DNA from: Marinobacterium lutimaris
GTDB taxonomy: Bacteria; Pseudomonadota; Gammaproteobacteria; Pseudomonadales; Balneatricaceae
DNA length: 64,000 nucleotides
Assembly: GCF_900108065.1 (NCBI RefSeq)
Contig: NZ_FNVQ01000009.1
Location: forward strand, 17,762 to 81,761
Reading direction: 5' to 3'
A model generated the notes under the pieces. The model saw only the letters and a list, made by a program, of their open reading frames with translations, was not told the origin of the DNA and made no database searches. Position numbers and translations under genes: made by a program. Positions 45,742-54,366 of the stretch are shown in pieces (position 1 is the first letter of the stretch; the number at the start of each line of letters is the position of its first letter).

Positions 45742-46899
45742 TGGCTGGGGTGCTGGCGTTTCAGCACCGTGGTTAAGGACATTCACAAACGCCGTTCTGG
45801 CAACCTGCATGCCCTTGGAGTCCGTTTCAAGATCCGCATCGAGTTGGTCGGCCCAATCGACACTTTTCCTGCTCGGATCTCGTTTGAGCAAAGGCACCTG
45901 AAAAATCACCCGGACACCCTGTTCCTTGAGATTTTCCTTGAGCGCTTGTGCGGCCTCCTGACCTGCTCCGCTGCGATCAATATCCACGAAGATAAGCAGC
46001 GTATGCACACCCGCCGGCGGCACGAACTGAGGCATCATGGATGCTGACAAGCAGCTCCAGACCGGAACACCTGCACCTTGAATCACCGCCAGCGCAGTTT
46101 CCAGACCTTCCGCAAGGCCCAGAACACCGCCCACCGGTTCAGCAAGACAAATGACCCGTCCTTCGGTATCCGATACCGAAGGCGTCTGTTTCCGCGCCGG
46201 ACCAGAGCCTTCCAGCCGCAATTTCTTACCTTCTGGCGTCAGAAAGGTTCGATGGATCGCGACCGGTGTGCCCTGGTTGTCACGGACTAACGCGGTTATG
46301 CACGGAAACCGGCCGACAAGTTCCTTATCGGCATTTCGATACCCGAGCGAAGGATTGAATCGCAAGTCCCTGGCATGCACGGCTGCATCATGGATGTGCC
46401 GATCCGTCAGGTATTTACGCGCAACAGCAGCCCGCCGATCCAAAAGATCGATGGAATGCTTCCAGATGTTGTTGAGCCACTCCCTTAACGCGGCTGTGTC
46501 GACAACTGATTTTTTCGAGCGCCTAGGGGTGAAAGCCGAAGACTTATCACGCACTTTATACAGTGAGCTATCAGCCTGTTCGCCCGGCCCCTCAAGCCAT
46601 TCCACCAGTTGATCGAACACCTCGGTAAAAGGACGATCCAAAACATGCATCAGAAGCGTGACCCCATCGGGGTACGCGCCTGCATGCTGCTGGTTCTGTT
46701 TCCATCCTCCGCCGGTTTCGTTGGCATCCTTGAAGAGTCGAAACCCTTCAACATCGCCGTCGATTGGGCAGGTGACGTTTTCCCCCAGTTTGTCGATCGC
46801 AGGACCGAGCTGATGGCCAGCCAGCACCGAAAACGCGGCCAGCCACTTGCCTCTCATACGCTCTTTCAGGAGCATTGAATTGCGCTTCTTGTACCCCAT
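45727..46899 (-). CDS. Toprim-domain primase-like protein (DUF7146 type)
   Basis: A 390-residue protein. The N-terminal half has GENVTCPIDGDVEGFRLFKD (a degenerate zinc-finger-like part) and the DUF7146 helical region (YLTDRHIHDAAVHARDLRF). The C-terminal half is toprim: GLAEGLETALAV with Glu, and LLIFVDIDRSGAGQEAA with the DxD. It probably primes or processes DNA of the element. The ATG at 46899 follows AAGGAGGAAATC; a frame to 46935 is not preferred. Last gene of the DNA-processing block. Confidence 0.82.
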   Translation of the reverse strand: MGYKKRNSMLLKERMRGKWLAAFSVLAGHQLGPAIDKLGENVTCPIDGDVEGFRLFKDANETGGGWKQNQQHAGAYPDGVTLLMHVLDRPFTEVFDQLVEWLEGPGEQADSSLYKVRDKSSAFTPRRSKKSVVDTAALREWLNNIWKHSIDLLDRRAAVARKYLTDRHIHDAAVHARDLRFNPSLGYRNADKELVGRFPCITALVRDNQGTPVAIHRTFLTPEGKKLRLEGSGPARKQTPSVSDTEGRVICLAEPVGGVLGLAEGLETALAVIQGAGVPVWSCLSASMMPQFVPPAGVHTLLIFVDIDRSGAGQEAAQALKENLKEQGVRVIFQVPLLKRDPSRKSVDWADQLDADLETDSKGMQVARTAFVNVLNHGAETPAPQPQTLA

Positions 46900-46941
46900 G
46901 ATTTCCTCCTTATCGTTGGGTTGCTGCGTGCGCATCCCTCG

Positions 46942-47091
46942 TCAGGGATTCATCAGGGGCCGTGATGAGCGTGCAAAAGGCACCCACTGACCCTGAACAA
47001 ACAACGCGCGACGTTTGATGACGCGGTTGCCGTCTTTAGAAACAGTGACTTTCACTCGAGACCCGTGGGCGTTGGTTTTGAAGTAGGTCAT
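46942..47091 (-). CDS. Small basic protein, 49 residues
   Basis: Encodes MTYFKTNAHGSRVKVTVSKD and ends SSRPLMNP; basic, with a beta-hairpin-like pattern. CGGAG lies nine bases before the ATG, and a C4/G4 hairpin leader precedes it as for the other genes here. Function unknown. Confidence 0.5.
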   Translation of the reverse strand: MTYFKTNAHGSRVKVTVSKDGNRVIKRRALFVQGQWVPFARSSRPLMNP

Positions 47092-47195
47092 TGCAAAACT
47101 CCGTGAGTGGGGCAATGACGCACTTCCCCTGCGGGACGGTCATCGCCCCGTGGGGTTAGTAAATTCGCCAGCTGGCGAGAGGTTCAGTTATGGAC

Positions 47196-47666
47196 TCAGT
47201 GGTAGGTCACGGAGTCCGACGTGGGTTTTGCGCGGCGAGCACCGTGGTGTGGCTCTGCAGTCCCCTCTTTCTTCTGCCTTTCGGCTTCGTTACGCGCCAT
47301 TTGGCGGGCCAGCTCCTCGCTGTAGACCCTGGCGTGGTTATCTGCCACTTCCTCCGCTTGACGGGCTTTACGCTCTTCATCGGTTTCCTGCATGGCAAAC
47401 CAAATGGCCAATGCAGAAATGATCGACAGCAACTCCATTCGCAGCGGGAAGCTGGCGAACAGAAGCACGGTCGCGGTCACAACCACCGCGAGACGGGGGC
47501 TTATGATCCGGGGTGAGCGCTTACCTTTCGCTCTTCCAACTGCCTGGGCTCTGCCAGAAAACCGTCGAAAGAAAAGCTGCAGTTGCAGTTTGAACAGGGC
47601 GATTACGCTCCTGACGTTATGGGTGGGTAGAGACTTGTTCACCTTCTCAAGATCGTGCTGACGCAT
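47196..47666 (-). CDS. Small membrane protein with charged C-terminus
   Basis: A 156-residue protein starting MRQHDLEKVNKSL at 47666, after the recurring leader CTCAACCACGGAG. Two adjacent membrane segments (LAVVVTATVLLFASFP, LSIISALAIWFAM) are followed by a highly charged helix (ERKARQAEEVADNHARVYS) likely to be coiled coil. The longer frame to 47828 is rejected because the leader lies inside it. Function unknown. Confidence 0.6.
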   Translation of the reverse strand: MRQHDLEKVNKSLPTHNVRSVIALFKLQLQLFFRRFSGRAQAVGRAKGKRSPRIISPRLAVVVTATVLLFASFPLRMELLSIISALAIWFAMQETDEERKARQAEEVADNHARVYSEELARQMARNEAERQKKEGTAEPHHGARRAKPTSDSVTYH

Positions 47667-47691
47667 GATGTTTCTCCGTGGTTGAGTATGT

Positions 47692-47706
47692 GGGGATGGA
47701 GTCCCC
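47692..47706 (-). promoter_or_regulatory. Leader hairpin before the 156-residue membrane protein
   Basis: GGGGA/TCCCC arms with a five-base loop, followed toward the gene by the leader motif CTCAACCACGGAG that supplies the ribosome-binding site. Confidence 0.5.
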
Positions 47707-47905
47707 GTAGGTTGGATTGGGTGGTAGACCCCGCAGGGTTTGCCCGATTCACTACCGTTTCGGGCGCTCAATGTGTGTCCAACGGACAGCACAAAGAAAC
47801 CGTCAATTCGGCTGCCGGCGTCACACACCGGGCACTCGAAGTGAGGCTTACTATCAAGTTGGAAAATGAGGGAAATGCCGGAGCCCCAAAGGGCTCCGCA
47901 TCTCG

Positions 47906-48310
47906 TTAGGTAAGTCGGTGCTTCATGTAGATCAGCTGCTCACGCAACTCATCCGGGTCCACACCGGCCGCTTTACAGCAGTTCCGATAGCTAAAGGGGT
48001 AGCCATCATCCAGTGGCTCGTCATAGAGCAACCACTGTAAGGCTGAACGACTCTCCCGAAACGGCTTCCCTCCTCGGCTTTCGCCAAAAGCTTCGCGGAT
48101 CGTGGCTTCAAGCAGACCGTCCGCTAACCGGAGATATTCCGCCTCGCTCATTTCTGGTATCGGCTCCGGCTCGCCAAAGCGGCGTTGGGCCTCAGAAATG
48201 GGCTTGTCGTGCCCTTCGTATTCACTATCGTAGTGCTGTGCCAGCAGCGTTAAATCGTCATTCTCGAACGCTTCAATCAGCTGTCCGAACAGATCACATT
48301 GGGCTTCCAT
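47906..48310 (-). CDS. Hypothetical acidic protein, 134 residues
   Basis: Soluble acidic protein (MEAQCDLFGQLIEAFENDDL) with SALQWLLYDEPLDDGYPFSY near the C-terminus and a CCKAAGVDPDELREQL helical end resembling a small DNA-binding helix pair. GGGAGG lies six bases before the ATG at 48310. Encoded in line with the CobT-like and AAA+ genes. Function unknown. Confidence 0.6.
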   Translation of the reverse strand: MEAQCDLFGQLIEAFENDDLTLLAQHYDSEYEGHDKPISEAQRRFGEPEPIPEMSEAEYLRLADGLLEATIREAFGESRGGKPFRESRSALQWLLYDEPLDDGYPFSYRNCCKAAGVDPDELREQLIYMKHRLT

Positions 48311-48334
48311 AGTGCCTCCCGGGGGACGCACTGA

Positions 48335-48346
48335 CCCCGCAAGGGG
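48335..48346 (-). promoter_or_regulatory. Leader hairpin CCCC-GCAA-GGGG
   Basis: Short C4/G4 hairpin with a GNRA-like loop between the CobT-like gene stop and the 134-residue protein start, one of the repeated leader hairpins of this block. Confidence 0.45.
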
Positions 48347-48383
48347 ATCAGCAACAATCCCCTCAACTGGGTTGGATTACGCG

Positions 48384-50123
48384 TTAAGCGACTTTCAAAA
48401 ACTCCTTGGCCAGGTTGAACAGCGCGGTACGCAACTGATCCACGCAGGAAATCACCTCGAAGTTTTTGAAGTAGCGGCGGACTGCATCCGACCGGATACC
48501 GATCGCATACACGTCGATCTCACTCTCCACGAGCCGATTGATGTACTGCACGCTTGCCCCATCGTTCGGTGCACCGTCGGTTATGACGATCATCACCTTG
48601 CGTTTCGAGGTCACCGTGCTCAGCTCGCGAGCGGCGTAGAACATCCCTTCCGCCATGGGTGTGCCACCGTGTGGCCTGACAGCGAAACGACCGACATTGG
48701 ACCTCACCGGTGCCTTACGGCGGATAACAGGGCTGACCCCTGCTCCAATTCCCGGAAAGATACTGACGGCCACATCCGCTTTCGTTACTGCACTGATCGC
48801 TAACGCCATTGATACAGTCGCAGAGTTCGCAATCGACTGGCTTTGTCCCATGCTGCTACTCGTATCAAGCAGAATATGCACGGAGGTATCGACCATTTGC
48901 CGCTGCGTGTTGTGCTTCCATATCCGACGTTCACCCGCCATCGCTCGTGCCAGACGCTTGGCATCCATGCGAGACCCATACTCCCGATGAGAGCGACGAG
49001 CCCGCGTTTGTGCCTGGAGCAACCCAACGACTTGAGCGCGCAACTTGGAAGATCCAAGAATCCCATCCTTGAGCGTGTCTTCACCCAGTAGATGGGACCC
49101 GTGATCCTGCCGCACCTCAGAACCGACACATGAATTCAACTGCGCCGCCTGACTCACGCCAGTGGGATCGCTTTTGAACTCTTCTTCGGCTTTATCGCTC
49201 AGTGTTTGACGAACGGTATCCATCATGTCGCTTGGCAGATCCGTCTCGGACAGAATCTGAATGCTCAGTGACTTCTCGCCGCCGCCTGCTCCATCGCCCC
49301 TACCCGATGAATCTTCTGACTGTGGTTGTGTTGATGAGTCGGAGCCAGCCCCTGAGTGGCCCTGATCATCCCCGAGGTCCCCCGGACTGTTGCCCGAGTC
49401 GCCCTGATCGGCGCCAGAACCGCTTTGGCTATCGCCTGCGCTGTCCTGATCGGCGCCATTGGCTTGATCTTGTTGCTGTTGCTGATCTTTCTCCTGGTTA
49501 GCCTCCTCTTCAGCCTGCTTCAGTGCCTCCAGAATGGCTTGCGCCAGCTGTCTGGCATCCGAAGTGCTGGCCATCGAATCGAAGTGCTTTGCGAGTAATA
49601 CATCCAAGCGGATGAAGAACCCGGGCGGCAGCTCAGCCTCGATCGCCTGCGTTAAGGCCTCAAAGTTAGGTCGGGTTGATTCCAACCCATACTGCTCTTG
49701 CCGCAAGCGAAAAAGCAGGTAGTTGAGAAACAAGGACGCAAGGTTATCCGCCTGCGCCACTTCATCTGGCGTCGCTTTGGTTCCGATATGATCCCAAACA
49801 ACCTGCAGTGTCTGCCGGGTGCCGGGGTAGTCATTCTCGTAAAACCACCGCTCGATACGTACATCTTCCAGAATGTTAATCAGGTGCTTGAAAGCCCCAT
49901 GAGTTGTTTCAGCAATTCGGAAATCCGACAGCCTTACATGAGCCGATTCATGCACCAGGTAGCCCAGTGCTAGATCCCGCAGATCAGGATTGCTGATCAT
50001 TGGAATATTGATCGTCTCGCCATTGGTCCATGCGCCAGATCCACCCATCTGAACCTTGACGCCGAACTGTTGCCCATAAGCGCTGGCCAGGATAGGCAGC
50101 GCATTCATAAGCGAAGTTTTCAT
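48384..50123 (-). CDS. CobT-like VWA-domain protein with HExxH motif
   Basis: A 579-residue protein. Residues 58-62 read HESAH (HExxH, metalloprotease-like) in an N-terminal helical domain; residues 205-285 are a Gln/Gly/Ser/Asp-rich linker; the C-terminus is a von Willebrand A domain with a MIDAS (DTSSS at 420-424) and VITDGAPND. It resembles the CobT half of CobST-type AAA+/VWA pairs, with the AAA+ ATPase encoded two genes upstream. The start at 50123 follows AAGGGGG; a frame to 50282 overlaps DUF3150 and is not preferred. Confidence 0.85.
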   Translation of the reverse strand: MKTSLMNALPILASAYGQQFGVKVQMGGSGAWTNGETINIPMISNPDLRDLALGYLVHESAHVRLSDFRIAETTHGAFKHLINILEDVRIERWFYENDYPGTRQTLQVVWDHIGTKATPDEVAQADNLASLFLNYLLFRLRQEQYGLESTRPNFEALTQAIEAELPPGFFIRLDVLLAKHFDSMASTSDARQLAQAILEALKQAEEEANQEKDQQQQQDQANGADQDSAGDSQSGSGADQGDSGNSPGDLGDDQGHSGAGSDSSTQPQSEDSSGRGDGAGGGEKSLSIQILSETDLPSDMMDTVRQTLSDKAEEEFKSDPTGVSQAAQLNSCVGSEVRQDHGSHLLGEDTLKDGILGSSKLRAQVVGLLQAQTRARRSHREYGSRMDAKRLARAMAGERRIWKHNTQRQMVDTSVHILLDTSSSMGQSQSIANSATVSMALAISAVTKADVAVSIFPGIGAGVSPVIRRKAPVRSNVGRFAVRPHGGTPMAEGMFYAARELSTVTSKRKVMIVITDGAPNDGASVQYINRLVESEIDVYAIGIRSDAVRRYFKNFEVISCVDQLRTALFNLAKEFLKVA

Positions 50124-50133
50124 GTGTACCCCC

Positions 50134-51051
50134 TTAGAAGAACGCGCCAGCATTGGCCAACGTCTGAGTGTTGTGGTTGTTGGAAGTGGAAGCGATTGGT
50201 GCCCTGGAATCGGCCTTCTCGTCGCTCCGGATGAGTGCCATTGAATCGACCCTGAATTCACCATTGATAATGGCTTCAACACGAGCCTGGCTTGAACAGG
50301 CAGACAGAAACGTAATCACGCTTGCCCGCATACCTGATGTGGTTGTGTACGCCTCTCCGTCAGGAATAGCGTTATCGAGCGTCTGGAACTCACTCAAGAG
50401 CTTCAACACCCGACTATTACCGAACGACAGGGCATCCAGTTTTTCGATCATCGGCAGCAGTTTGTCTTTCAACTCCCCACTGCTGATGTCACCTTTTCGA
50501 TTTACCAGTCGATCCGCCTCTGCTTTGCAGAGCTGACTAACCTCGTGAAGTACCTGGTTGCCAATCTTCTCTTCCGGTATCTCATGGCCTTCGAGTGGTT
50601 GTACCCGCGACACGTAGAACTCAAATTCAAACCGGTCCTGAATCGTGTCTTTGGGAATAAGCCGCTTCAGCAACGCTTCGTACTCGCGGTTTTCCGCAAT
50701 CCAGTTATCACGGTGGATATCGAAGTTGTCCATGACATCCCGAACCCCTTGTTCAAACTGGCGCTTCAGATCCTTGAGTTCTTCCACGGCTTCATCGACA
50801 TACTCATTCGGGACAGCAAAGCCCTTCATGAATCGGACCCCTTTGGTCAGCAGTACCTTTTCGGCCTGCTTGCGCAGAGTGTCGGCGAACGTGAGTGCCT
50901 TCGGTGGGAAGATCGGTTTCCTCCCGCGCTCCAGCAACTTGGCCGGGGGCAATTCACCCGCCGGGTTGTAGTCGGCGTCTTCCGCCGTAATTTTTCCTGA
51001 CCATTTGCGAATGTGCAGCGTGAACAGGGTAGTGCCTTGAATGAAATCCAT
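50134..51051 (-). CDS. DUF3150 family protein
   Basis: A 305-residue helical protein that I place in DUF3150 from its size, composition and position between CobS-like and CobT-like genes, an arrangement seen in SXT/R391-type elements. Key segments are KGFAVPNEYVDEAVEELKDL and NFDIHRDNWIAENREYEALL. It ends NAGAFF, similar to the AAFF end of the next gene upstream. Start after GGAGG at 51051. Function unknown, probably part of the same complex. Confidence 0.75.
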   Translation of the reverse strand: MDFIQGTTLFTLHIRKWSGKITAEDADYNPAGELPPAKLLERGRKPIFPPKALTFADTLRKQAEKVLLTKGVRFMKGFAVPNEYVDEAVEELKDLKRQFEQGVRDVMDNFDIHRDNWIAENREYEALLKRLIPKDTIQDRFEFEFYVSRVQPLEGHEIPEEKIGNQVLHEVSQLCKAEADRLVNRKGDISSGELKDKLLPMIEKLDALSFGNSRVLKLLSEFQTLDNAIPDGEAYTTTSGMRASVITFLSACSSQARVEAIINGEFRVDSMALIRSDEKADSRAPIASTSNNHNTQTLANAGAFF

Positions 51052-51105
51052 AACGGACCTCCATGGTTAGTTGGATGATTTTTTTTGCTCGGAGTTGTAG
51101 TGAAT

Positions 51106-51123
51106 CCGGGGCTAATGCCCCGG
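51106..51123 (-). promoter_or_regulatory. Leader hairpin before DUF3150
   Basis: Seven-base perfect stem CCGGGGC/GCCCCGG with a four-base loop, between the upstream gene's stop and DUF3150. An A-rich stretch and CTAACCATGGAGG follow on the minus strand. Confidence 0.6.
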
Positions 51124-51131
51124 GAGGAAGA

Positions 51132-51881
51132 TCAGAAGAACGCCGCGGGCGTCTCGGTCTTGATGCGTGAGAGGTCTGAAGACAGGTCGATACACTGCAT
51201 CGCCGCGGCGATTCGCTTGAATACGGGCGGATGCCAGTATTCCGGCAGAGGACCGAAGCGTGCTTCATCACTCAGAAGTGACCGCAGATCATTGAGCTGA
51301 TCGGGTAATAGGTCGTTGTTGTCATCACTGGTATGAGCCAGCAATGGATGAGCGCGGTGCAGTGCGAATAAAACCAGTACCGACATTCGCGGTTCCCGGT
51401 AGAACAGCTGCCCCGTGTTTTGCCCATCCTGCAGGTCCATCACGAGTGATAGTGAGTGGAACTCTTTAACGAGTCCCGAAAGGGAAAGTTCGGTTTCAAC
51501 CTCGGCCAATCCGTTGGAAATGCTATCGAGTATCGACGTCACTTCTTGCGGGAATAGCGCTTGGTCTATCCGATACCAAAAGCAGGGTTCAGGCGTTGGT
51601 ATCGCTTTCGTTTCGATGTGAACCACCCGAAGGTCGTCGCTATCGAACTGCACCCAGTTCCATTCGCAGTACCCCTCTTTGAGCTTTTTGCGGATACGTG
51701 AATCAGCAGACCCACTGACCGACTTGCTCTGCAGCGTTGGTGTAGCATTACCAGACCATCGCGTAGCGCCCCAAGCCACAAGGTTGTCTCCGTGAGCACC
51801 CGCGCCTGGACAGATCACCCAGACTTTATCGGTAGCCCCCTCGCGGAATCGGAGAATGGTTGCGTTGCCGACGAGATTCAC
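51132..51881 (-). CDS. Hypothetical protein coupled to the CobS-like ATPase
   Basis: A 249-residue protein whose start overlaps the AAA+ gene's stop by four bases (ATGA), indicating co-translation. The N-terminal part (FREGATDKVWVICPGAGAHG, LVAWGATRWSG) is WGR-domain-like, a fold that can bind nucleic acid; this is a tentative reading. The C-terminus ends TPAAFF. Probably a fourth component of the AAA+/VWA/DUF3150 set. Confidence 0.6.
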   Translation of the reverse strand: MNLVGNATILRFREGATDKVWVICPGAGAHGDNLVAWGATRWSGNATPTLQSKSVSGSADSRIRKKLKEGYCEWNWVQFDSDDLRVVHIETKAIPTPEPCFWYRIDQALFPQEVTSILDSISNGLAEVETELSLSGLVKEFHSLSLVMDLQDGQNTGQLFYREPRMSVLVLFALHRAHPLLAHTSDDNNDLLPDQLNDLRSLLSDEARFGPLPEYWHPPVFKRIAAAMQCIDLSSDLSRIKTETPAAFF

Positions 51882-52852
51882 AGTGAAACTCCCCAGGCAT
51901 CCCCAAAGATGCTACGTGCCAACTCCTCGACCGCCTCTTTCTGCTCAGGTTCGGCCTTGCTTGTCAGAGACAGGCGCAGCGCGTACTCAAGCGGATTGCC
52001 GGCATTGCGGTAATCGACTGTCAGTTCTGCCCAACGGCACAAGGCACGGGTGGACATCGTGATACTCAACGTGGAATCCACGCCGGAATCACCGATAAAC
52101 AGACGACGCACCTCATTGGCGACTCTCACCATTTTCTGGCGAACAGACTCCGGGATTTCAGGTGCACGCTTTTCGAGAATCGACATCTCAGTCGCTTCCT
52201 CGGGGTAGTCGACCTCAACAACACGGAAGCGGTCCATGAACGCGATGTTCAGGACGCCTACGCCTTGATATAGGCCGGTGGTATCCCCTGCTCCCAAACT
52301 GTTCCCTGTTGCGACGAACCGGAAGTTGGGATGGGGTTTGATCACCTCACCTCCGTTTGACTGAATAACCAGAGGGCGACCCTCAAGGACATCATGCACA
52401 GCGGTAAGACGACCGGGGGGTACGGAATCAATCTCATTGAAAATGAAGATGAAGCCGTACTTCATGGCCAGAGCGAGTGCGCCGTACTGGAAGACGACAT
52501 TCCCGTTCTGTAGGTCTGGGCGACCGATAAGGTCTTCGACGTTGAACTCTTCCGAGCCATCTGCCGAAAGAACCGGCCAATTCAGCCGATTCGCCACCTG
52601 CAGGGGCAAACTGGTTTTACCGGTACCGTAGTGCCCAGCAAAAAACAGTCCGTCTCCACGCGGCTTGTCCAGGTAGGCAAGCAGATCGCGGAGCGTTTCC
52701 CGGCGAAACACATACCCATCATCCTTCATCGGCGTATGGGAGTGTTCATCGGCGAAACCCGTGGTAAGGATGGTCTCCGGCACCCCCTCTAACCCGAAGG
52801 TTTTAGCGATGCTGAGGCCTTTGTTACGTTCAGTAGTGGATGCAATAGTCAT
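51878..52852 (-). CDS. CobS/MoxR-like AAA+ ATPase
   Basis: A 324-residue AAA+ protein. Walker A is GHYGTGKT (residues 73-80), Walker B FIFIFNEID (134-142), and the sensor segment is FRFVATGNSLG. It resembles the CobS-type ATPases of SXT/R391-type elements and would work with the VWA protein as a chelatase-like or protein-remodelling machine. The ATG at 52852 follows the leader AACCACGAGGAACAAAAC; the open frame further upstream is non-coding leader. Confidence 0.9.
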   Translation of the reverse strand: MTIASTTERNKGLSIAKTFGLEGVPETILTTGFADEHSHTPMKDDGYVFRRETLRDLLAYLDKPRGDGLFFAGHYGTGKTSLPLQVANRLNWPVLSADGSEEFNVEDLIGRPDLQNGNVVFQYGALALAMKYGFIFIFNEIDSVPPGRLTAVHDVLEGRPLVIQSNGGEVIKPHPNFRFVATGNSLGAGDTTGLYQGVGVLNIAFMDRFRVVEVDYPEEATEMSILEKRAPEIPESVRQKMVRVANEVRRLFIGDSGVDSTLSITMSTRALCRWAELTVDYRNAGNPLEYALRLSLTSKAEPEQKEAVEELARSIFGDAWGVSL

Positions 52853-52898
52853 GTTTTGTTCCTCGTGGTTGGAATGCCAAAGAACAAAACTCGCCCCA

Positions 52899-52914
52899 GG
52901 GCAATGTTTTGCCC
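52899..52914 (-). promoter_or_regulatory. Leader hairpin before the AAA+ gene
   Basis: GGGCAA/TTGCCC stem (52899-52904, 52909-52914), extendable outward with GCC/GGC, about 45 bases before the start, then the recurring CCAACCACGAGGAAC ribosome-binding segment. Confidence 0.55.
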
Positions 52915-53089
52915 TTTGGCGATGGTGGTTGAGTGAGCGGGCCTGTTGACCCGGTGTTGCGCAATGAGTGAGCCATTGGCTCGCTGTTGTGTGAGTGAGG
53001 CAGATCCGCAGATCCCGACAGCCTATGGCCTCGTACTGCCCTTTATTGCTGCTGGCGAACCAGACAGAAAATAAATTCGACACTTTGAC

Positions 53090-54200
53090 ATCCTCCCCGC
53101 CCTAAAGGACGGGGATTCCCACTAAGGACGCTCATGCCCGAGCGCGAGAATATTCCTGGCGGCGTTAACGTCGCGATCGTGCGTGACACCACACGCACTG
53201 CAAGACCATTCTCTTATTCCAAGCCCTGCGATACCTCTCGGCCTCGAATCGGGCAGCGTGCCACAATTCGAGCAGGTCTGGGTGGTGTACTGTTCGCCAA
53301 CGACCTTAAAAACAATGCCTGCGCTATCGCATTTGTATTCCAGCATCGTTTTTAACAGGCCCCAGCCGGTATCGAGTACCGACTTGGCCATCTTGGTCTT
53401 GGCGAGTTTCGTCGGGCTGACATCACCCACGATGATGACGCCACAGCGCTCAACCAGCGCCCGACTGAATTTATGCAGCACGTCTTTGCGCCGGTTAGCG
53501 ATCTTGGCATGGATTGCCCTGGCTCGCTGCCTCTTGCCAGCCCGCTGAGCAACCGCCAGTTTCGCTTCTTGATCACGGTAGTAGCGACTGGCTTCCAGCT
53601 TAACGCCATCCGAACAGGTGGCCGTGTCTTTCAGGCCCAGATCGATACCGATCCGGTCCTGACCAGCCGGTATTTCAACCTCAACCTCAACGGCCACATT
53701 GAAATACCAACGGCCACGAGCATCTTCGGAAAAAGAGCCTGCCTTGAACCGATACCGACTCAGATCGTAGCTGTCCCAGACTTTGAAAGAGTGGCCGTTG
53801 TGATAAACCTGACCGTTTTTCCACTTTGCAGCACCCGATTTGAAAGGTATCCAGCCCAATGACCGGCGTACGCCCCCGGATTTACGCCATGCCAACTTGC
53901 GCTTTTTGAATTGTTTGCGGCGGGTGGCGTACTCTTTGCCGATCTCTTGAATGGTATGACTATGAAGCGGCAATTCAGCGCTGGAGCCATCGGTATATTT
54001 CTGTATGTCGTACGCAGACAAAAACAGCCCCCGCTCACGGATGGCGCGGTCGCTGAGTTCATTAATGTAGTTCCAGACGAAATTGACACTTCGCGCCATC
54101 TCATTGAGCAGCGGAATGTACTTATCACGTACACGAACTTTAAGTGTTTTTGTCTGCTTCATGACTGTATAAATACACAGCATTTATCAATAAAAAGCAA
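53090..54200 (-). mobile_element. IS605-type (IS1341 group) element with tnpB only
   Basis: A lone tnpB gene without tnpA. Its 3' side ends in a hairpin CCCCGCCC-TAAA-GGACGGGG (53095-53114), as at the right ends of IS200/IS605 elements, where the guide (omega) RNA normally ends. The left limit near 54200 is estimated. It separates the exonuclease and AAA+ genes of the DNA-processing block, which are otherwise consecutive. Confidence 0.8.
53122..54162 (-). CDS. tnpB: TnpB-like RNA-guided nuclease homologue
   Basis: A 346-residue TnpB. RuvC-I is GIDLGLKDTATCSDG, the zinc ribbon is CSNCG/CSACG, and RuvC-III is HDRDVNAARN. The segment where the RuvC-II Glu is expected reads VIIVGDVSPTKLAKT, with Gly-Asp in place of Glu-Asp, so the catalytic acid may be moved or lost. 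The ATG at 54162 is preferred from homology (MKQTKTLKVRVRDKY). No partner TnpA is present, so movement would need another source. Confidence 0.88.
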   Translation of the reverse strand: MKQTKTLKVRVRDKYIPLLNEMARSVNFVWNYINELSDRAIRERGLFLSAYDIQKYTDGSSAELPLHSHTIQEIGKEYATRRKQFKKRKLAWRKSGGVRRSLGWIPFKSGAAKWKNGQVYHNGHSFKVWDSYDLSRYRFKAGSFSEDARGRWYFNVAVEVEVEIPAGQDRIGIDLGLKDTATCSDGVKLEASRYYRDQEAKLAVAQRAGKRQRARAIHAKIANRRKDVLHKFSRALVERCGVIIVGDVSPTKLAKTKMAKSVLDTGWGLLKTMLEYKCDSAGIVFKVVGEQYTTQTCSNCGTLPDSRPRGIAGLGIREWSCSACGVTHDRDVNAARNILALGHERP

Positions 54201-54366
54201 GTAATGCTGACGCATCACGCGCTATCCTTCCCCCCACTAAAAGTACGGGGCTTGTCGCGCATTTTGGTCACTTGCCGCTATCCACGCTGGATAGTGGACA
54301 CTGGCAAATGCAGTTCAGTGTTGTGGACACGACCGCTTGAACTCCAGCGGCCGGTCACACAGATGG
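54201..54366. other. Non-coding gap with hairpin between tnpB and exonuclease genes
   Basis: Contains CTATCCA/TGGATAG arms (54278-54284, 54288-54294) around CGC and the C-rich CCCCCC-ACTAAAAGTA-CGGGG stretch near 54231. One could be the left end structure of the IS605-type element, the other the end of the exonuclease transcript. Confidence 0.4.

Noticed and set aside
47667..47828. N-terminal extension of the 156-residue membrane protein
   Set aside because: The extension contains the recurring leader hairpin and ribosome-binding motif; the internal ATG at 47666 is better placed.
52853..53083. N-terminal extension of the AAA+ ATPase
   Set aside because: It lies over the leader hairpin and AACCACGAGGAAC motif and has low-complexity, non-homologous sequence.
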